This document shows, in pieces, positions 54,279-63,947 of a stretch of 64,000 nt of DNA. The stretch comes from Chryseobacterium sp. 52. GTDB taxonomy: Bacteria > Bacteroidota > Bacteroidia > Flavobacteriales > Weeksellaceae. The DNA is taken from positions 3,204,001 through 3,268,000 of the forward strand of contig NZ_PEEX01000001.1 of the NCBI RefSeq assembly GCF_002754245.1, read 5' to 3'. Made by a program: the position numbers and the translations under genes. Under the pieces are notes generated by a model. That model ran no database searches. It saw nothing but the letters and a program-made list of their open reading frames with translations, and was not told the DNA's origin. How positions within the stretch are numbered: the stretch's first letter is position 1; each line of letters starts with the position of its first letter.

Positions 54279-57077
54279 TTAGTAGGTTAAAGTAAGTCCG
54301 GCTCCCCAGCCCATTTCATTATCATAATTCCCGGAAACTGACACCCATTTTTGTAAAATATATCTCAGTCCTGTTGAAAATTCTCCGTCAGAATTGAGAC
54401 TGAAATTCCCTCTTACCCGTCTGGAAATCGGAATATCTTCTCTCTTTAATTCTAACAATACTTTTCCGTTCTGATCTACACTTGCATCCGCTGTGATCAG
54501 CATAGGTAAAAGATACTGCATCCCGACGATAAAAGCATATTTGTCTTTTGACGCTTTTTCCTGTCCAAACCAGCTTTTTTTACCCCGGAATTTCATTCCC
54601 ATATCTTCCACCATTTGTCTTTCCATAATCTCGTGGTTTTTCTGAATTCTGAAACCCGCATAGGGAAGTGCCCACTGGAATTTCCCAAGAAATCTTCCTA
54701 CTTTTACATTTCCTTCAAAATGATCAAAATCCCAGTTAGAATGAAACTCATTCAGGTTGGCCCATCTTGGTCCGAACATCGTCATGCTCTCTGCGTGTAT
54801 TTTATTGCTGGCAATATCAATCATTCCCATAGAACTGATCATTTTGTTGTCTTTTAAAAAGTTTTTCCAGGCCAGCTTTCTGTCAGGCAGCTGTGGATTC
54901 GGTTTTGAATTCTCATAGCTGAATATCCTTCCCATTCCGGCCATCATATGGTATAAAATATGACAGTGGAAAAACCAGTCGCCATCCTGATTGGCTGCAA
55001 ACTCAATTGTATTGGTTTCCATCGGCATAATATCTACTACATTTTTCAGTGGAGAATATTCTCCTTTTGAATTGATCAGTCTGAAATCATGACCGTGAAG
55101 GTGCATCGGGTGACGCATCATCGAATTATTATACATCGTAATTCTCAGAATCTCTCCTTTTTTTACCAGAATCTTATCTGTTTCTGTCACCGTTTTATTA
55201 TCCAGTGTCCACAGATATTGATTCATATTTCCTTCAAGCGTAAACTTTAACGTTCTTACATCTTCATCCGGCAGAATGGTCTTCTCAGGAGATTTTAAGA
55301 GATTATATGACAGTCTTTTGATCGGTTTTTCCTCCTTCATATCCATTCCCGAATGCTGAGAATGATCTTCCTGCTGGTCTTTGTCAGATTCTTTGGTTTT
55401 GACACCCATCATTTCGTTCATGTGCTTCATCGTCGTTTTTCTCTGATTTTCAGAAAGTTCAGGGTACATTACTTCATTCATATCCATCATCTGATTACCC
55501 ATTGTCATGTTCATTGGCTTCATATTTCCGCTCATTTCCATCATGCCGTTCATCATTTTCATTCCTTCAAAGAGTAAGAGCCTCGGCAGAGTCGGAGCTT
55601 CCACTTTTTCACCGGAACCCAGCCACAATGAGGCATGTCCTACCCTGTCTTCTGAAGTGGAACGAAACTCAAAGCTTTTATTTTCAGGAATCGTTACTTC
55701 AATATCATAAGTTTCAGAAACTCCAACAATCAGGCGGTCCACTTCTACCGGAACCACATCGTTTCCATCATTTCCTACTACTTTTATTTTGCCGCCACCG
55801 TAGTTCAGCCAGAAATAAGTAGATGATCCGCCGTTGGCTACTCTCAGTCTTACTTTATCGCCCGCTTTTAACTGGGAATAATCAGAGCTTGGAAGCCCGT
55901 TGATCAGGAATTTATCGTAATATACATCACTTACATCCATTGCTTCCATTCTTTTCCATTCGTTCAAAGCTTTGGTTCCGAAGTTTCCGGATTTAATGGC
56001 TTCCCAATAACTCTGTACGGCGTTCTTTTTTATAGCGTACCAGTCTGTATTGGCCATATGAAGTCTTCTGGCAATCTGCATGGGATCTTCATCACTCCAG
56101 TCTCCTAATAACACCGGAATTTCAGCGTTATAAGATGGTTTAGGCTCTCCTTCTCTTTTATTGAATACCAGAATCCCGTTCATCCCGATCTGCTCCTGTA
56201 AAGCCTCATGAGAATGGTACCAATAGGTTCCGTTTTGAGATACTCTGAATTTATACAAATGTGTTTCTCCCGGAGTTACAGGTTTTGTGGTAAGGTATGG
56301 AACACCATCCTGCTCATTGGGAAGAATCACCCCATGCCAGTGAAGTCCCGTATTTTCTTTAAGCATGTTATGAAGATAAATCTCCGCTGTATCTCCTTCC
56401 GTGAAATATAAAGTCGGAGACTGCAGTTTTCCGTTAATCGCAATTGCTCTGCGGTTTTTTCCTGTGAAATTGACGATTGTATCTTTCACATAGAGGTCAT
56501 ATCTCACTGTTTTTCCTCCGAACGTAACTTTTCCGTTTTCAGAATTTCTTTTGAATACAGAGGATTCTGCTTTTTGCTCTTCCACAACAGCATGCTGATG
56601 ATTTTCTTTTTCTACCAGTTCCATACCGCATTTTGGGCATTTCCCGGGTTTATCCGAAGTCACCTCCGGATGCATCGGACAGCTGTAAAGGGATTGCGAT
56701 TTAGGCTGAGATTGAGAAGATTGAAGTTGAGGCTTCTGCAGGGATGGAACAGGTTTAGACTTGGTTTCAGTCTTATTTCTTCCAGCCCCATTAGTTTGTG
56801 ATTTTACATTAACCCTGGATTTCGTCTCAGTCTTAACTTTAACCTTATTGATTTTAATTTCTGCAGGCTTTTGTGCTGTTTTCTGTTCTGGCTTTGCTGT
56901 AAGTTTTGGTTTTACCGCAACGGTTTTCTTTACCAGCGTCATTTTGCATTTCGGGCAGTCTCCCGGTTTTGAGGATACTACCTCAGGATGCATCGGACAG
57001 GTATAATAGGTTTTCGTTGTTTGTGCGAAAGTAAAAACAGAGAGCAAAAGCACCAGAAATATGATCATTTTTTTCAT
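54279..57077 (-). CDS. Multicopper oxidase (CopA-like) with two heavy-metal-binding modules and CopB-like C-terminus
   Basis: A 932-residue exported protein. Signal peptide ~1-18. Two heavy-metal-binding domains of the YTCPMHPEV-type occur, at ~23-52 and ~130-160, each with CPMHPE and CPKC. The multicopper-oxidase core has the copper motifs LHWHGVILPN, YWYHSHEALQ, MRHPMHLHGHDFRL and WFFHCHILYHMMAGMG (type 1 Cu: Cys, His, Met). A Met/His-rich stretch precedes the third domain, as in CopA. From ~740 to the end it resembles the CopB outer-membrane part (MFGPRWANLNEFHSNWDFDH, YLLPMLITADASVDQNGKVL, AGLTLTY end). It would oxidise Cu(I) in the periplasm while anchored at the outer membrane. Confidence 0.88.
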   Translation of the reverse strand: MKKMIIFLVLLLSVFTFAQTTKTYYTCPMHPEVVSSKPGDCPKCKMTLVKKTVAVKPKLTAKPEQKTAQKPAEIKINKVKVKTETKSRVNVKSQTNGAGRNKTETKSKPVPSLQKPQLQSSQSQPKSQSLYSCPMHPEVTSDKPGKCPKCGMELVEKENHQHAVVEEQKAESSVFKRNSENGKVTFGGKTVRYDLYVKDTIVNFTGKNRRAIAINGKLQSPTLYFTEGDTAEIYLHNMLKENTGLHWHGVILPNEQDGVPYLTTKPVTPGETHLYKFRVSQNGTYWYHSHEALQEQIGMNGILVFNKREGEPKPSYNAEIPVLLGDWSDEDPMQIARRLHMANTDWYAIKKNAVQSYWEAIKSGNFGTKALNEWKRMEAMDVSDVYYDKFLINGLPSSDYSQLKAGDKVRLRVANGGSSTYFWLNYGGGKIKVVGNDGNDVVPVEVDRLIVGVSETYDIEVTIPENKSFEFRSTSEDRVGHASLWLGSGEKVEAPTLPRLLLFEGMKMMNGMMEMSGNMKPMNMTMGNQMMDMNEVMYPELSENQRKTTMKHMNEMMGVKTKESDKDQQEDHSQHSGMDMKEEKPIKRLSYNLLKSPEKTILPDEDVRTLKFTLEGNMNQYLWTLDNKTVTETDKILVKKGEILRITMYNNSMMRHPMHLHGHDFRLINSKGEYSPLKNVVDIMPMETNTIEFAANQDGDWFFHCHILYHMMAGMGRIFSYENSKPNPQLPDRKLAWKNFLKDNKMISSMGMIDIASNKIHAESMTMFGPRWANLNEFHSNWDFDHFEGNVKVGRFLGKFQWALPYAGFRIQKNHEIMERQMVEDMGMKFRGKKSWFGQEKASKDKYAFIVGMQYLLPMLITADASVDQNGKVLLELKREDIPISRRVRGNFSLNSDGEFSTGLRYILQKWVSVSGNYDNEMGWGAGLTLTY

Positions 57078-57165
57078 AATATTCCGAACTTTTTAAAGAA
57101 GCATACCTTAAATTAGAATTTAGTTTAAGATATGCAACCTATTGTTTTAAAATTAAATACAATTA

Positions 57166-57639
57166 TTATTTTAATTCTGATTTTACACTTCCGCAAGAAA
57201 GCATCGATTTTCCGTAGTAAGGATTAGCAATTTGTTTTTCGTTACTCAGCCAGCTTGAATCCGCCATTGGACAGTACTGTACATAAACCGGTTTTTCAGA
57301 AAGCTTAAACTCTTTTGTTAATGCAATCATATTCTCAGAAAGATTGGAGAACGTTTCTCTTTGAGATGCAATATTTCTGGCATCAGAGATCACGGTAGCA
57401 TCTTTTCTTAAAATATTAAGATTACCTTCTGAAACTAATTTGTAATCCACTGTTGAAGCTGTTTTGATAAAGTCTGCCGCTGCTTTTGATGTTTTATCCG
57501 CATCATCTGAAGCCAAAGCCGATTTAATCGCAATATAGTTCTGGTACAGTTTTGAAACCTGAGCGTCTTTTTTAGACTGTGCAGAAAGTGAAATAACTGA
57601 AAATAAAGACAGGGCTGCTGTAATGATATACTTTTTCAT
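57166..57639 (-). CDS. DUF3347-family exported protein
   Basis: A 157-residue protein with signal peptide MKKYIITAALSLFSVISLSA. The DUF3347 core ends with the copper-type motif VYVQYCPMADSSWLSNEK and ANPYYGKSMLSCGSVK, which contains Cys/Met pairs. The family is common in Bacteroidota copper-export loci and probably binds Cu in the periplasm. It sits upstream of the oxidase in the same direction. Confidence 0.87.
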   Translation of the reverse strand: MKKYIITAALSLFSVISLSAQSKKDAQVSKLYQNYIAIKSALASDDADKTSKAAADFIKTASTVDYKLVSEGNLNILRKDATVISDARNIASQRETFSNLSENMIALTKEFKLSEKPVYVQYCPMADSSWLSNEKQIANPYYGKSMLSCGSVKSELK

Positions 57640-57755
57640 TGTTTTAAATTTTAGAATTAATTTTTAAATAAAGAATAATTGAAACGCATCATGCGTTGAA
57701 CCGTGTTGTCTAAGAAGGCATGATCACCTGAACAATGCCAGACAACAGACGGATC

Positions 57756-58136
57756 TTAAATTCTAAAATTACAATGATTGATATAGATAGGCACCGGCCT
57801 GTATTCGGGCGGTCCATTGATTTTTATCTGGGTAAATTTTGAAGCTGAAAAAGATTGGTCAGTAAAGAAAAACTGGTGCTGAGTAAAGGTTGGAGCAATT
57901 TGGTTTAAAAAGTCGATCTTTACCAGATCTGATTTCTGAGAATCATCTACTTTTACCACTTTAACCTCCGTCTTACAACATCCTTTTTTTTCTTTGACCC
58001 CGCATTTACCACAAATATCTGTGGTCTTCTGACTTACGGAAACGAATTCATCCATACAAAAATGTACGCTGAATGCTGCTCCGGAAGAAAATCCAAAGTA
58101 AAAGACAGAGAATAGTATGGCTAGAATCTTTTTCAT
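57756..58136 (-). CDS. HYC_CC_PP-family exported protein
   Basis: A 126-residue protein with signal peptide and the family signature: VHFCMDEFVSVS, CGKCGVKEKKGCCKTEVKVV and a C-terminal PPEYRPVPIYINHCNFRI. Cys-rich, probably metal-binding. It is often found next to TonB receptors and copper genes. Here it precedes the DUF3347 and oxidase genes. Confidence 0.85.
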   Translation of the reverse strand: MKKILAILFSVFYFGFSSGAAFSVHFCMDEFVSVSQKTTDICGKCGVKEKKGCCKTEVKVVKVDDSQKSDLVKIDFLNQIAPTFTQHQFFFTDQSFSASKFTQIKINGPPEYRPVPIYINHCNFRI

Positions 58137-58213
58137 TGATAGGACAAAGTTAAAAATATCTCTGAAATCACTGTTATAAAATTCTGTATACTTGTTATAA
58201 AATTCTGCAAATG

Positions 58214-58243
58214 AAAAAGCTTCTGAAGATCTCAGAAGCTTTT
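58214..58243 (-). terminator. Terminator between TonB receptor and HYC_CC_PP gene
   Basis: AAAAGCTTCTGA / TCAGAAGCTTTT perfect stem with T-rich flanks on both sides; it ends the receptor transcript. Confidence 0.9.
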
Positions 58244-58337
58244 CTATTTTTTATACCTACTTATCTTACCGATTGAGTAGATTCTTATTCTTGAGTGTAC
58301 TGCTAATTTCTAAAATCTAGCTTCTACCATCTATTTT

Positions 58338-60542
58338 TTACAGTTTGAATTCCAGTTTCACGTTAAAGAAACGACCTGTAAGACGTACCGGAACCGGATA
58401 CATGACACTTGAATTATAATCCGTGATCCATTGGTTAGCCACGGTATTATTGATGTTAAATGCATTGAAAACCTGTACCCCTAAAGTCAGTTCTTCAAAA
58501 TTACCCCAGAAACCGTAACGCTTTTTCTTGTCTTTGGAATCAATAAATACTTTTGAAAGTCCTAAATCGACTCTTTTATAAGAAGGCAATGTTCTCTGGT
58601 ACTGATAAGGATCTGTAAACACAGGTGCCCCGTTTGGAAGTCCCATTGCATATACCAATGTAAGGTTTACACGCATGGATGGGAATTTCGGCATATAATC
58701 CTGATAGAACATCGCAAATCTGAATCTCTGATCGGTAGGCCTTGGAATATCTCCTTTTCCATCAATGTTTTCATACACTCTGGCGTAACTCGCAGACAGC
58801 CATGAATCTACTCCCGGAACAAATTCCCCGAATAGTCTTGTATCAATTCCGTACGCGTAACCTGAAGCATTATTTTTTCCGGAATAACGGATTCTTACGT
58901 TATCCATATAATAAGGAATCAGATCATCCATTTTCTTATAGTATGCTTCTGTAGTCAGCTTAAACGGTCTGTCATACATATAAAACTCGTAGTCATTGGC
59001 AAGAATTAACTGCATTGAGCGTTGAGATTTTATATTGGAATTAAAGTTTCCGTCCAGATCCTTGATCTCCTTATAGAAAGGAGCCTGGTAATAGATCCCT
59101 CCGGAAAGCTTAAAGAGCATATCCGAATCCCAATCCGGTTTTATTGCAAACTGAAATCTTGGGGAAAATATAGTCTCTTTGTTAAAACTCCAGTTTGAAA
59201 CTCTGGCACCGGCATTAACAAAAACCTTGCTGGCTCCCCAGTAAAACTTTTGTGAATACTGTGCATAGGCGGACAGCCTTGATGGCTCTATTTTATTTTT
59301 TCCTGCAATACTGTAAAACAGATTCAAATCTCCTGAATCCCCTGTTCTCGGATCATCAACAGGGCGTGGAATACTGTATCCGGCTGCATCTACCAGTTTC
59401 CATTCATTGGTATTGTCATTCAGGTTTTCTTTTTCGTATTTAAACCCTACTTCTATATCTGTATTGACATTGGGTGAGAACTTTGCTCTGAACTGGGTTC
59501 CGTAGGTTTTCACATACAGGTCATTTCTGGCATGTTCTATCTGCCCGCCCCCATCAAAAGAAGCGTTCGGAGTTTGCGTCACAGGATCAAAAGTCTGGAT
59601 CTCATAGCTTGAAGCAATGGAATAATATTCTTTTTCTCTGTTCTGATACGCAAAACTATCCAATGTAAGCCTCCATTTATCTGACGGCTTATAGTTCATG
59701 GAGAAAGTCCCCATCATGTTTTTGTACATGTCCTGCTCCTTTCCACCGTAGCCAATATTTACTGTAATAGGCTGCTGAAGGCTTCCGAAAGTAACAGTCT
59801 TGGCTTTAGGAACCATTTCATAATCATTCTTGGAATAATATCCGATGAATGACATGGAGAATTTATCATTGAAATGATAATTGATATAAGACTGAAAATC
59901 CCAATAGGTAGGATTGAAATCTGTATCTTCATTCAGGGTATTAAGAACAAGATTGGTATTTCTGTATCTTCCTGAAAATAAAGCAGTCAGTTTTTTGTTC
60001 TTGGAAGCCAAACCTGCTGTAAGTCTTCCGCCGATCAAACTTGCTTCGCCTGAAAGTTCAGTTTTTTCTGGTTCGCGGTAGTAAATATTCAATGCTGAAG
60101 ACATTTTATCCCCGTATTTCGGTTCAAAACCTCCAGCTGAGAAGTTGACAGAGGAAACCATATCAGGATTGATGATGCTCATCCCTTCCTGCTGTGAGTT
60201 TCTGATCAGAAAAGGTCTGTAGATCTCAATATCATTGATATAGATAAGGTTCTCGTCATAGTTTCCACCACGTACCATATATTGTGAAGACAGCTCGGTA
60301 TTGGAGTTTACGGAAGGAAGTGTTTTAAGAAGTCCTTCAATTCCTCCACCTATAGAGGCTATACCTTTAGCATCTTTCGCCGAAATTTTGACATTGGTAA
60401 TATCGTTTGTTCTTCCGACTACTTTTTTCTGGAAAACGACCTCCTCAATATCGGTTACTTTTTCTGCTGTATCTCTTTTTTTATTTTGAGAGAAAATAAG
60501 CATAGGAACCATAAGGCTCAACGGTAAAACTAGTTTTTTCAA
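58338..60542 (-). CDS. TonB-dependent outer-membrane receptor
   Basis: A 734-residue receptor with signal peptide MKKLVLPLSLMVPMLIFSQ. The plug spans ~35-150 (IASIGGGIEGLLKTLPSVNS, MVRGGNYDENLIYINDIEIY, SSVNFSAGGFEPKYGDKMSS), then a 22-strand barrel to the C-terminal aromatic VKLEFKL. It lacks the N-terminal carboxypeptidase-like domain common in Bacteroidota SusC proteins, so it is a simpler metal/siderophore-type receptor. Position beside copper genes suggests a copper or other metal-complex substrate. Confidence 0.9.
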   Translation of the reverse strand: MKKLVLPLSLMVPMLIFSQNKKRDTAEKVTDIEEVVFQKKVVGRTNDITNVKISAKDAKGIASIGGGIEGLLKTLPSVNSNTELSSQYMVRGGNYDENLIYINDIEIYRPFLIRNSQQEGMSIINPDMVSSVNFSAGGFEPKYGDKMSSALNIYYREPEKTELSGEASLIGGRLTAGLASKNKKLTALFSGRYRNTNLVLNTLNEDTDFNPTYWDFQSYINYHFNDKFSMSFIGYYSKNDYEMVPKAKTVTFGSLQQPITVNIGYGGKEQDMYKNMMGTFSMNYKPSDKWRLTLDSFAYQNREKEYYSIASSYEIQTFDPVTQTPNASFDGGGQIEHARNDLYVKTYGTQFRAKFSPNVNTDIEVGFKYEKENLNDNTNEWKLVDAAGYSIPRPVDDPRTGDSGDLNLFYSIAGKNKIEPSRLSAYAQYSQKFYWGASKVFVNAGARVSNWSFNKETIFSPRFQFAIKPDWDSDMLFKLSGGIYYQAPFYKEIKDLDGNFNSNIKSQRSMQLILANDYEFYMYDRPFKLTTEAYYKKMDDLIPYYMDNVRIRYSGKNNASGYAYGIDTRLFGEFVPGVDSWLSASYARVYENIDGKGDIPRPTDQRFRFAMFYQDYMPKFPSMRVNLTLVYAMGLPNGAPVFTDPYQYQRTLPSYKRVDLGLSKVFIDSKDKKKRYGFWGNFEELTLGVQVFNAFNINNTVANQWITDYNSSVMYPVPVRLTGRFFNVKLEFKL

Positions 60543-60722
60543 AAGAAATGCTTTAAAATTTCAAACGTGAATATATAAATTTTATTTTAACTTATTTAAA
60601 CTTTATTTAACATTTCAAATACAGAAGACTAAAATCATGTAAATATCGTATTTTTCAGAGTTTTTCTTTTCAACACAACAGATGGAAATCAATTTTCCGA
60701 AATTTAAATAAGTCTTAAAGAA

Positions 60723-61532
60723 TTACAAAATTGCTTCTCTAACTCTTGTTAATTTTTGTAACAAATCTTCTAATAAATCTAATCTTAACATGTTGGCGCC
60801 GTCTGACAAAGCGGTTTCCGGTGTAGGATGTGTTTCTATGAAAATTCCGTCTGCTCCTACCGCAATTCCAGCTTTAGCTACTGTTTCTATCAAATCTGGT
60901 CTTCCGCCTGTAACTCCAGAACTTTGGTTAGGCTGCTGTAATGAATGGGTAACATCCAAAATAACGGGTGCATATTCTCTCATGGTAGGAATTCCTCTGT
61001 AATCCACAACAAGGTCTGTGTATCCAAAAGAATTTCCTCTTTCAATAATAGCGACTTTCTGGTTATTGGAATCTGTAACTTTCTGAACCGCAAATTTCAT
61101 GGATTCAGGAGAAAGGAACTGTCCTTTTTTTAAGGTTACACATTTACCGGTTTCTGCTGCTGCAATCAAAAGATCAGTCTGACGTACTAAAAATGCAGGA
61201 ATCTGTAAGACATCAACATATTGTGCTGCCAATGCCGCATGCCCATTTTCATGAATATCTGTTGTCGTAGGAATATTAAAAGTCTCCCCTACTTTTCTAA
61301 GAATTTCTAAAGATTTTTCTTCTCCAATCGTTGTAAAAGAATCTACACGGCTTCTGTTTGCTTTTTTAAAGCTTCCTTTGAAAATATAAGGAATATTATA
61401 TTTATCTGTTATCTGGATTACTTTTTCTGCTATTCTCAATGCCATGTCTTCACCTTCAATGATGCATGGACCAGCGATAAGGAAAAAGTTTTTTGAATCT
61501 TTGTGTTGGATATTATCTAAATACTGGATCAT
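60723..61532 (-). CDS. kdsA: 3-deoxy-8-phosphooctulonate synthase
   Basis: A 269-residue enzyme that condenses PEP with arabinose 5-phosphate in Kdo/LPS synthesis. The motifs are complete: FFLIAGPCIIEGED, YIFKGSFKKANRSRVDSFTT, PTTTDIHENGHAALAAQYVD, IPAFLVRQTDLL, SSGVTGGRPDLIETVAKAGI and IFIETHPTPETALSDGANML. Cys23 in AGPC marks the metal-dependent (class II) type; the metal-independent E. coli type has Asn there. Confidence 0.96.
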   Translation of the reverse strand: MIQYLDNIQHKDSKNFFLIAGPCIIEGEDMALRIAEKVIQITDKYNIPYIFKGSFKKANRSRVDSFTTIGEEKSLEILRKVGETFNIPTTTDIHENGHAALAAQYVDVLQIPAFLVRQTDLLIAAAETGKCVTLKKGQFLSPESMKFAVQKVTDSNNQKVAIIERGNSFGYTDLVVDYRGIPTMREYAPVILDVTHSLQQPNQSSGVTGGRPDLIETVAKAGIAVGADGIFIETHPTPETALSDGANMLRLDLLEDLLQKLTRVREAIL

Positions 61533-61759
61533 TTTTTATTTGAATTAAAAAGTTCAGTAAAAATACTTATAAAGTTTCAGAATCGAAAATTATTTCAGAG
61601 GTTTGATAGCGAATAGATGGGAGATTCTCTAATTTGGAATCAAGAGCCTGTAATCAGGATGACCCGCTTGGGATTGCTATCTATTTAAATAAAAATACCT
61701 CATTATTATCTGCCAATCAGCAAAAGATATTCTCCAAAATTTAAAATTATAAGCATCGT

Positions 61760-62290
61760 TTACGAGTTCATCTTTTTCAAAACCTTTTCAAAAGTATTGA
61801 TATTCCTGCTGGTGAACTGATCTTTAAGACTTTTCTTACCTAAAACTTTCCCGAATGAGGAATCCAGCGTATTCCCTTTCGGAACCTGCCAGTAAAATAT
61901 TTCGCCAACGATCTCCGCCTTTTCATTTTCAGTTTTGGAAGCGATTTCGAATTCCCCCATCAAAACATTTTCCACTCCAGGATTTCCTACAAAAGAATAG
62001 ATATGCAGCCCGTCATTTTTTTCAAAAGGAATATTCTTCCGGAAAGTCTCCGTCTCTTCCTGAGATTTTATAAATAAAAAAGCCTCATAAGAAAAATGAT
62101 CAGACATGGCTTTTTCCAAAACCGGTTTTAAATCTTCAGCACTCTTATCAGAAGAGAAAACAATATTTCCTGAAGCCAGCACAGAACCTACATCCTGCAT
62201 TCCTGCTTCTTTAAAGACCTGACAGACATCAGCCATTTTCATATTGGTTCCTTTTACATTAACGCCGCGGAGAAAAGCACAGTATTTCAT
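61760..62290 (-). CDS. DUF1697-family protein
   Basis: A 176-residue soluble protein with the standard opening MKYCAFLRGVNVKGTNMKMA and LASGNIVFSSD. Length and layout match DUF1697, of unknown function. Confidence 0.88.
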   Translation of the reverse strand: MKYCAFLRGVNVKGTNMKMADVCQVFKEAGMQDVGSVLASGNIVFSSDKSAEDLKPVLEKAMSDHFSYEAFLFIKSQEETETFRKNIPFEKNDGLHIYSFVGNPGVENVLMGEFEIASKTENEKAEIVGEIFYWQVPKGNTLDSSFGKVLGKKSLKDQFTSRNINTFEKVLKKMNS

Positions 62291-62366
62291 AGTTTAGGTT
62301 TTAGGTGAAAGTGTTTTAAAGTATTGATGAATACTTCCAGATTCCCTATTTCATTATCTTAATCTT

Positions 62367-63854
62367 TTAATTGATCTTGATATACAAATTATAATCTGTT
62401 CCCGAAGGCTTAAGATGGTAGATTTTTTCCAGGATACTATTGTCACTTTTCAGGTTGTCTTTTACCCTGAATTCTTTCAGAAGTTTATAATGGGTCTGGT
62501 AATATTCAGCCTCATTTCCTTGAAAAAGATTTTTGTAGGAAAGAAGATATTTGGGCTGTCTGTTTTTTACAGTATTGATCCAGTAATGGGCTTTATCTTT
62601 CTTAACTTCAGTCTGGATCTGTTTGTCTACCAACCCTACTTCATCAATGGTTTTCAATCCCGAAAAGTAAGGAATGTACCCTGCCGGTTCCAGCAGAATC
62701 CACTGGTTTTTATCTTTTTCGTACGTATTTAAAAACAGTCCGATTTTTCTACGGTAATTCCACTCTCCATTTCCTGTTGCAATGGAATGTATGGTCTGAA
62801 AAACCGTCATCGGAATAATATAAAATACAACCAGTAAAGTCAGCCATAGATTTCTCTTCTCTTTCTGCTCGAGTACAAAAATAAGAACCGGAACAAAAAG
62901 CAGAAGTTGCGGCACCCAGTAATACCAGTCAAACAGACTTTTTTGAGAAATAAAAATAATCTGTTTTATCCAGCCGAAAAGGAAAATCATCCATAAAAAA
63001 TAATTTCTCTTTTCTCTTTGTCTTACTAAATAAATAAAGCAAAGTAGTTCAAAAATAAGGACAATAATTGTTATCGGGTTAAAGTTTCCGGGAAGTTTCA
63101 GCATTCCCCAGAAATTTCCAAAGCTTACCAGAAAGTAATTGAGATTCTGTTCAAAAGTAAAATCATGCTCATACAGAAGTTTTTTGGCAACAATGGTATT
63201 ATTGACCAACTCACCAAAATACAGCCAGTTGAAGGAAAGTACCGACAGAAGTCCCAGAATTCCTCCAAAGACATACTTCCATCTGATCTTTCTGTTCCAA
63301 AAAACATCGACCAGGAATACAATTCCCAAGAAAATTACAGTATCAATTCTCGTGAACATAATCAAAACAGGCAGAAGAATCAGAGCCCATTTTTTGCTTT
63401 TGCTGAAGCCGTAGTACAGAAGTGCCATTTCCAGAAAGAAAAGGATCCCGTATTCCATTCCCAGAATGGAGATCTTAACTGCAGGAGGTAATATTCCGAT
63501 TAAAAATATAAAAATAGCCTTATGCCACGGGTTTTTAAGTGTGAGATGAGCAAGAAACAATGTCCCGATAGTGAAAAGTATAGAATTAAAGATCAAAAGC
63601 GGCTCAACAAAATATTCTTTGCCAAAAATCAGGTTGAAAAGATAGGACACAAAAACATACAGATGGGTTGTAGAAGCTGAAATTTTATTTTCCCCATTGA
63701 AGCCTATTACTCCATAGTCCAGTAGATTCTGGGCTACTCTCCAGGTAATAAAGGCATCTTCCTGGATATAATGGGTGAATAAAAAGAGAAGTTTGAGAAC
63801 AACCGTAAAAATCACGGCATAGATTGGGATTCTGTTGTTTTTATTTTTTGCCAT
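62367..63854 (-). CDS. Polytopic membrane glycosyltransferase-like (GT-C) protein
   Basis: A protein of 495 residues from the ATG at 63854 (a GTG one codon earlier is possible). About ten membrane helices. The first periplasmic loop THYIQEDAFITWRVAQNLLD contains the acidic residues (EDAF) expected for the GT-C active site. A C-terminal soluble domain follows (PYFSGLKTIDEVGLVDKQIQ). It probably transfers a polyprenyl-linked sugar in envelope glycan synthesis. Confidence 0.7.
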   Translation of the reverse strand: MAKNKNNRIPIYAVIFTVVLKLLFLFTHYIQEDAFITWRVAQNLLDYGVIGFNGENKISASTTHLYVFVSYLFNLIFGKEYFVEPLLIFNSILFTIGTLFLAHLTLKNPWHKAIFIFLIGILPPAVKISILGMEYGILFFLEMALLYYGFSKSKKWALILLPVLIMFTRIDTVIFLGIVFLVDVFWNRKIRWKYVFGGILGLLSVLSFNWLYFGELVNNTIVAKKLLYEHDFTFEQNLNYFLVSFGNFWGMLKLPGNFNPITIIVLIFELLCFIYLVRQREKRNYFLWMIFLFGWIKQIIFISQKSLFDWYYWVPQLLLFVPVLIFVLEQKEKRNLWLTLLVVFYIIPMTVFQTIHSIATGNGEWNYRRKIGLFLNTYEKDKNQWILLEPAGYIPYFSGLKTIDEVGLVDKQIQTEVKKDKAHYWINTVKNRQPKYLLSYKNLFQGNEAEYYQTHYKLLKEFRVKDNLKSDNSILEKIYHLKPSGTDYNLYIKIN

Positions 63855-63908
63855 CACGCATTTTTTGTTTCACAAATATAATCTTAAAATTTATGAATCC
63901 CAATAACA

Positions 63909-63936
63909 AAAAAACGGAACCGAAGTTCCGTTTTTT
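63909..63936. terminator. Bidirectional terminator
   Basis: AAAAAACGGAAC (63909-63920) and GTTCCGTTTTTT (63925-63936), loop CGAA: a perfect stem with A/T runs. It separates the membrane glycosyltransferase-like gene from the last partial gene. Confidence 0.93.
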
Positions 63937-63947
63937 GTTAGCTATTT

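Noticed and set aside
55353..57006. Several plus-strand ORFs of 67-106 codons
   Set aside because: They are antisense to the Met/His-rich copper oxidase, and their composition simply mirrors it. No promoter or family match.
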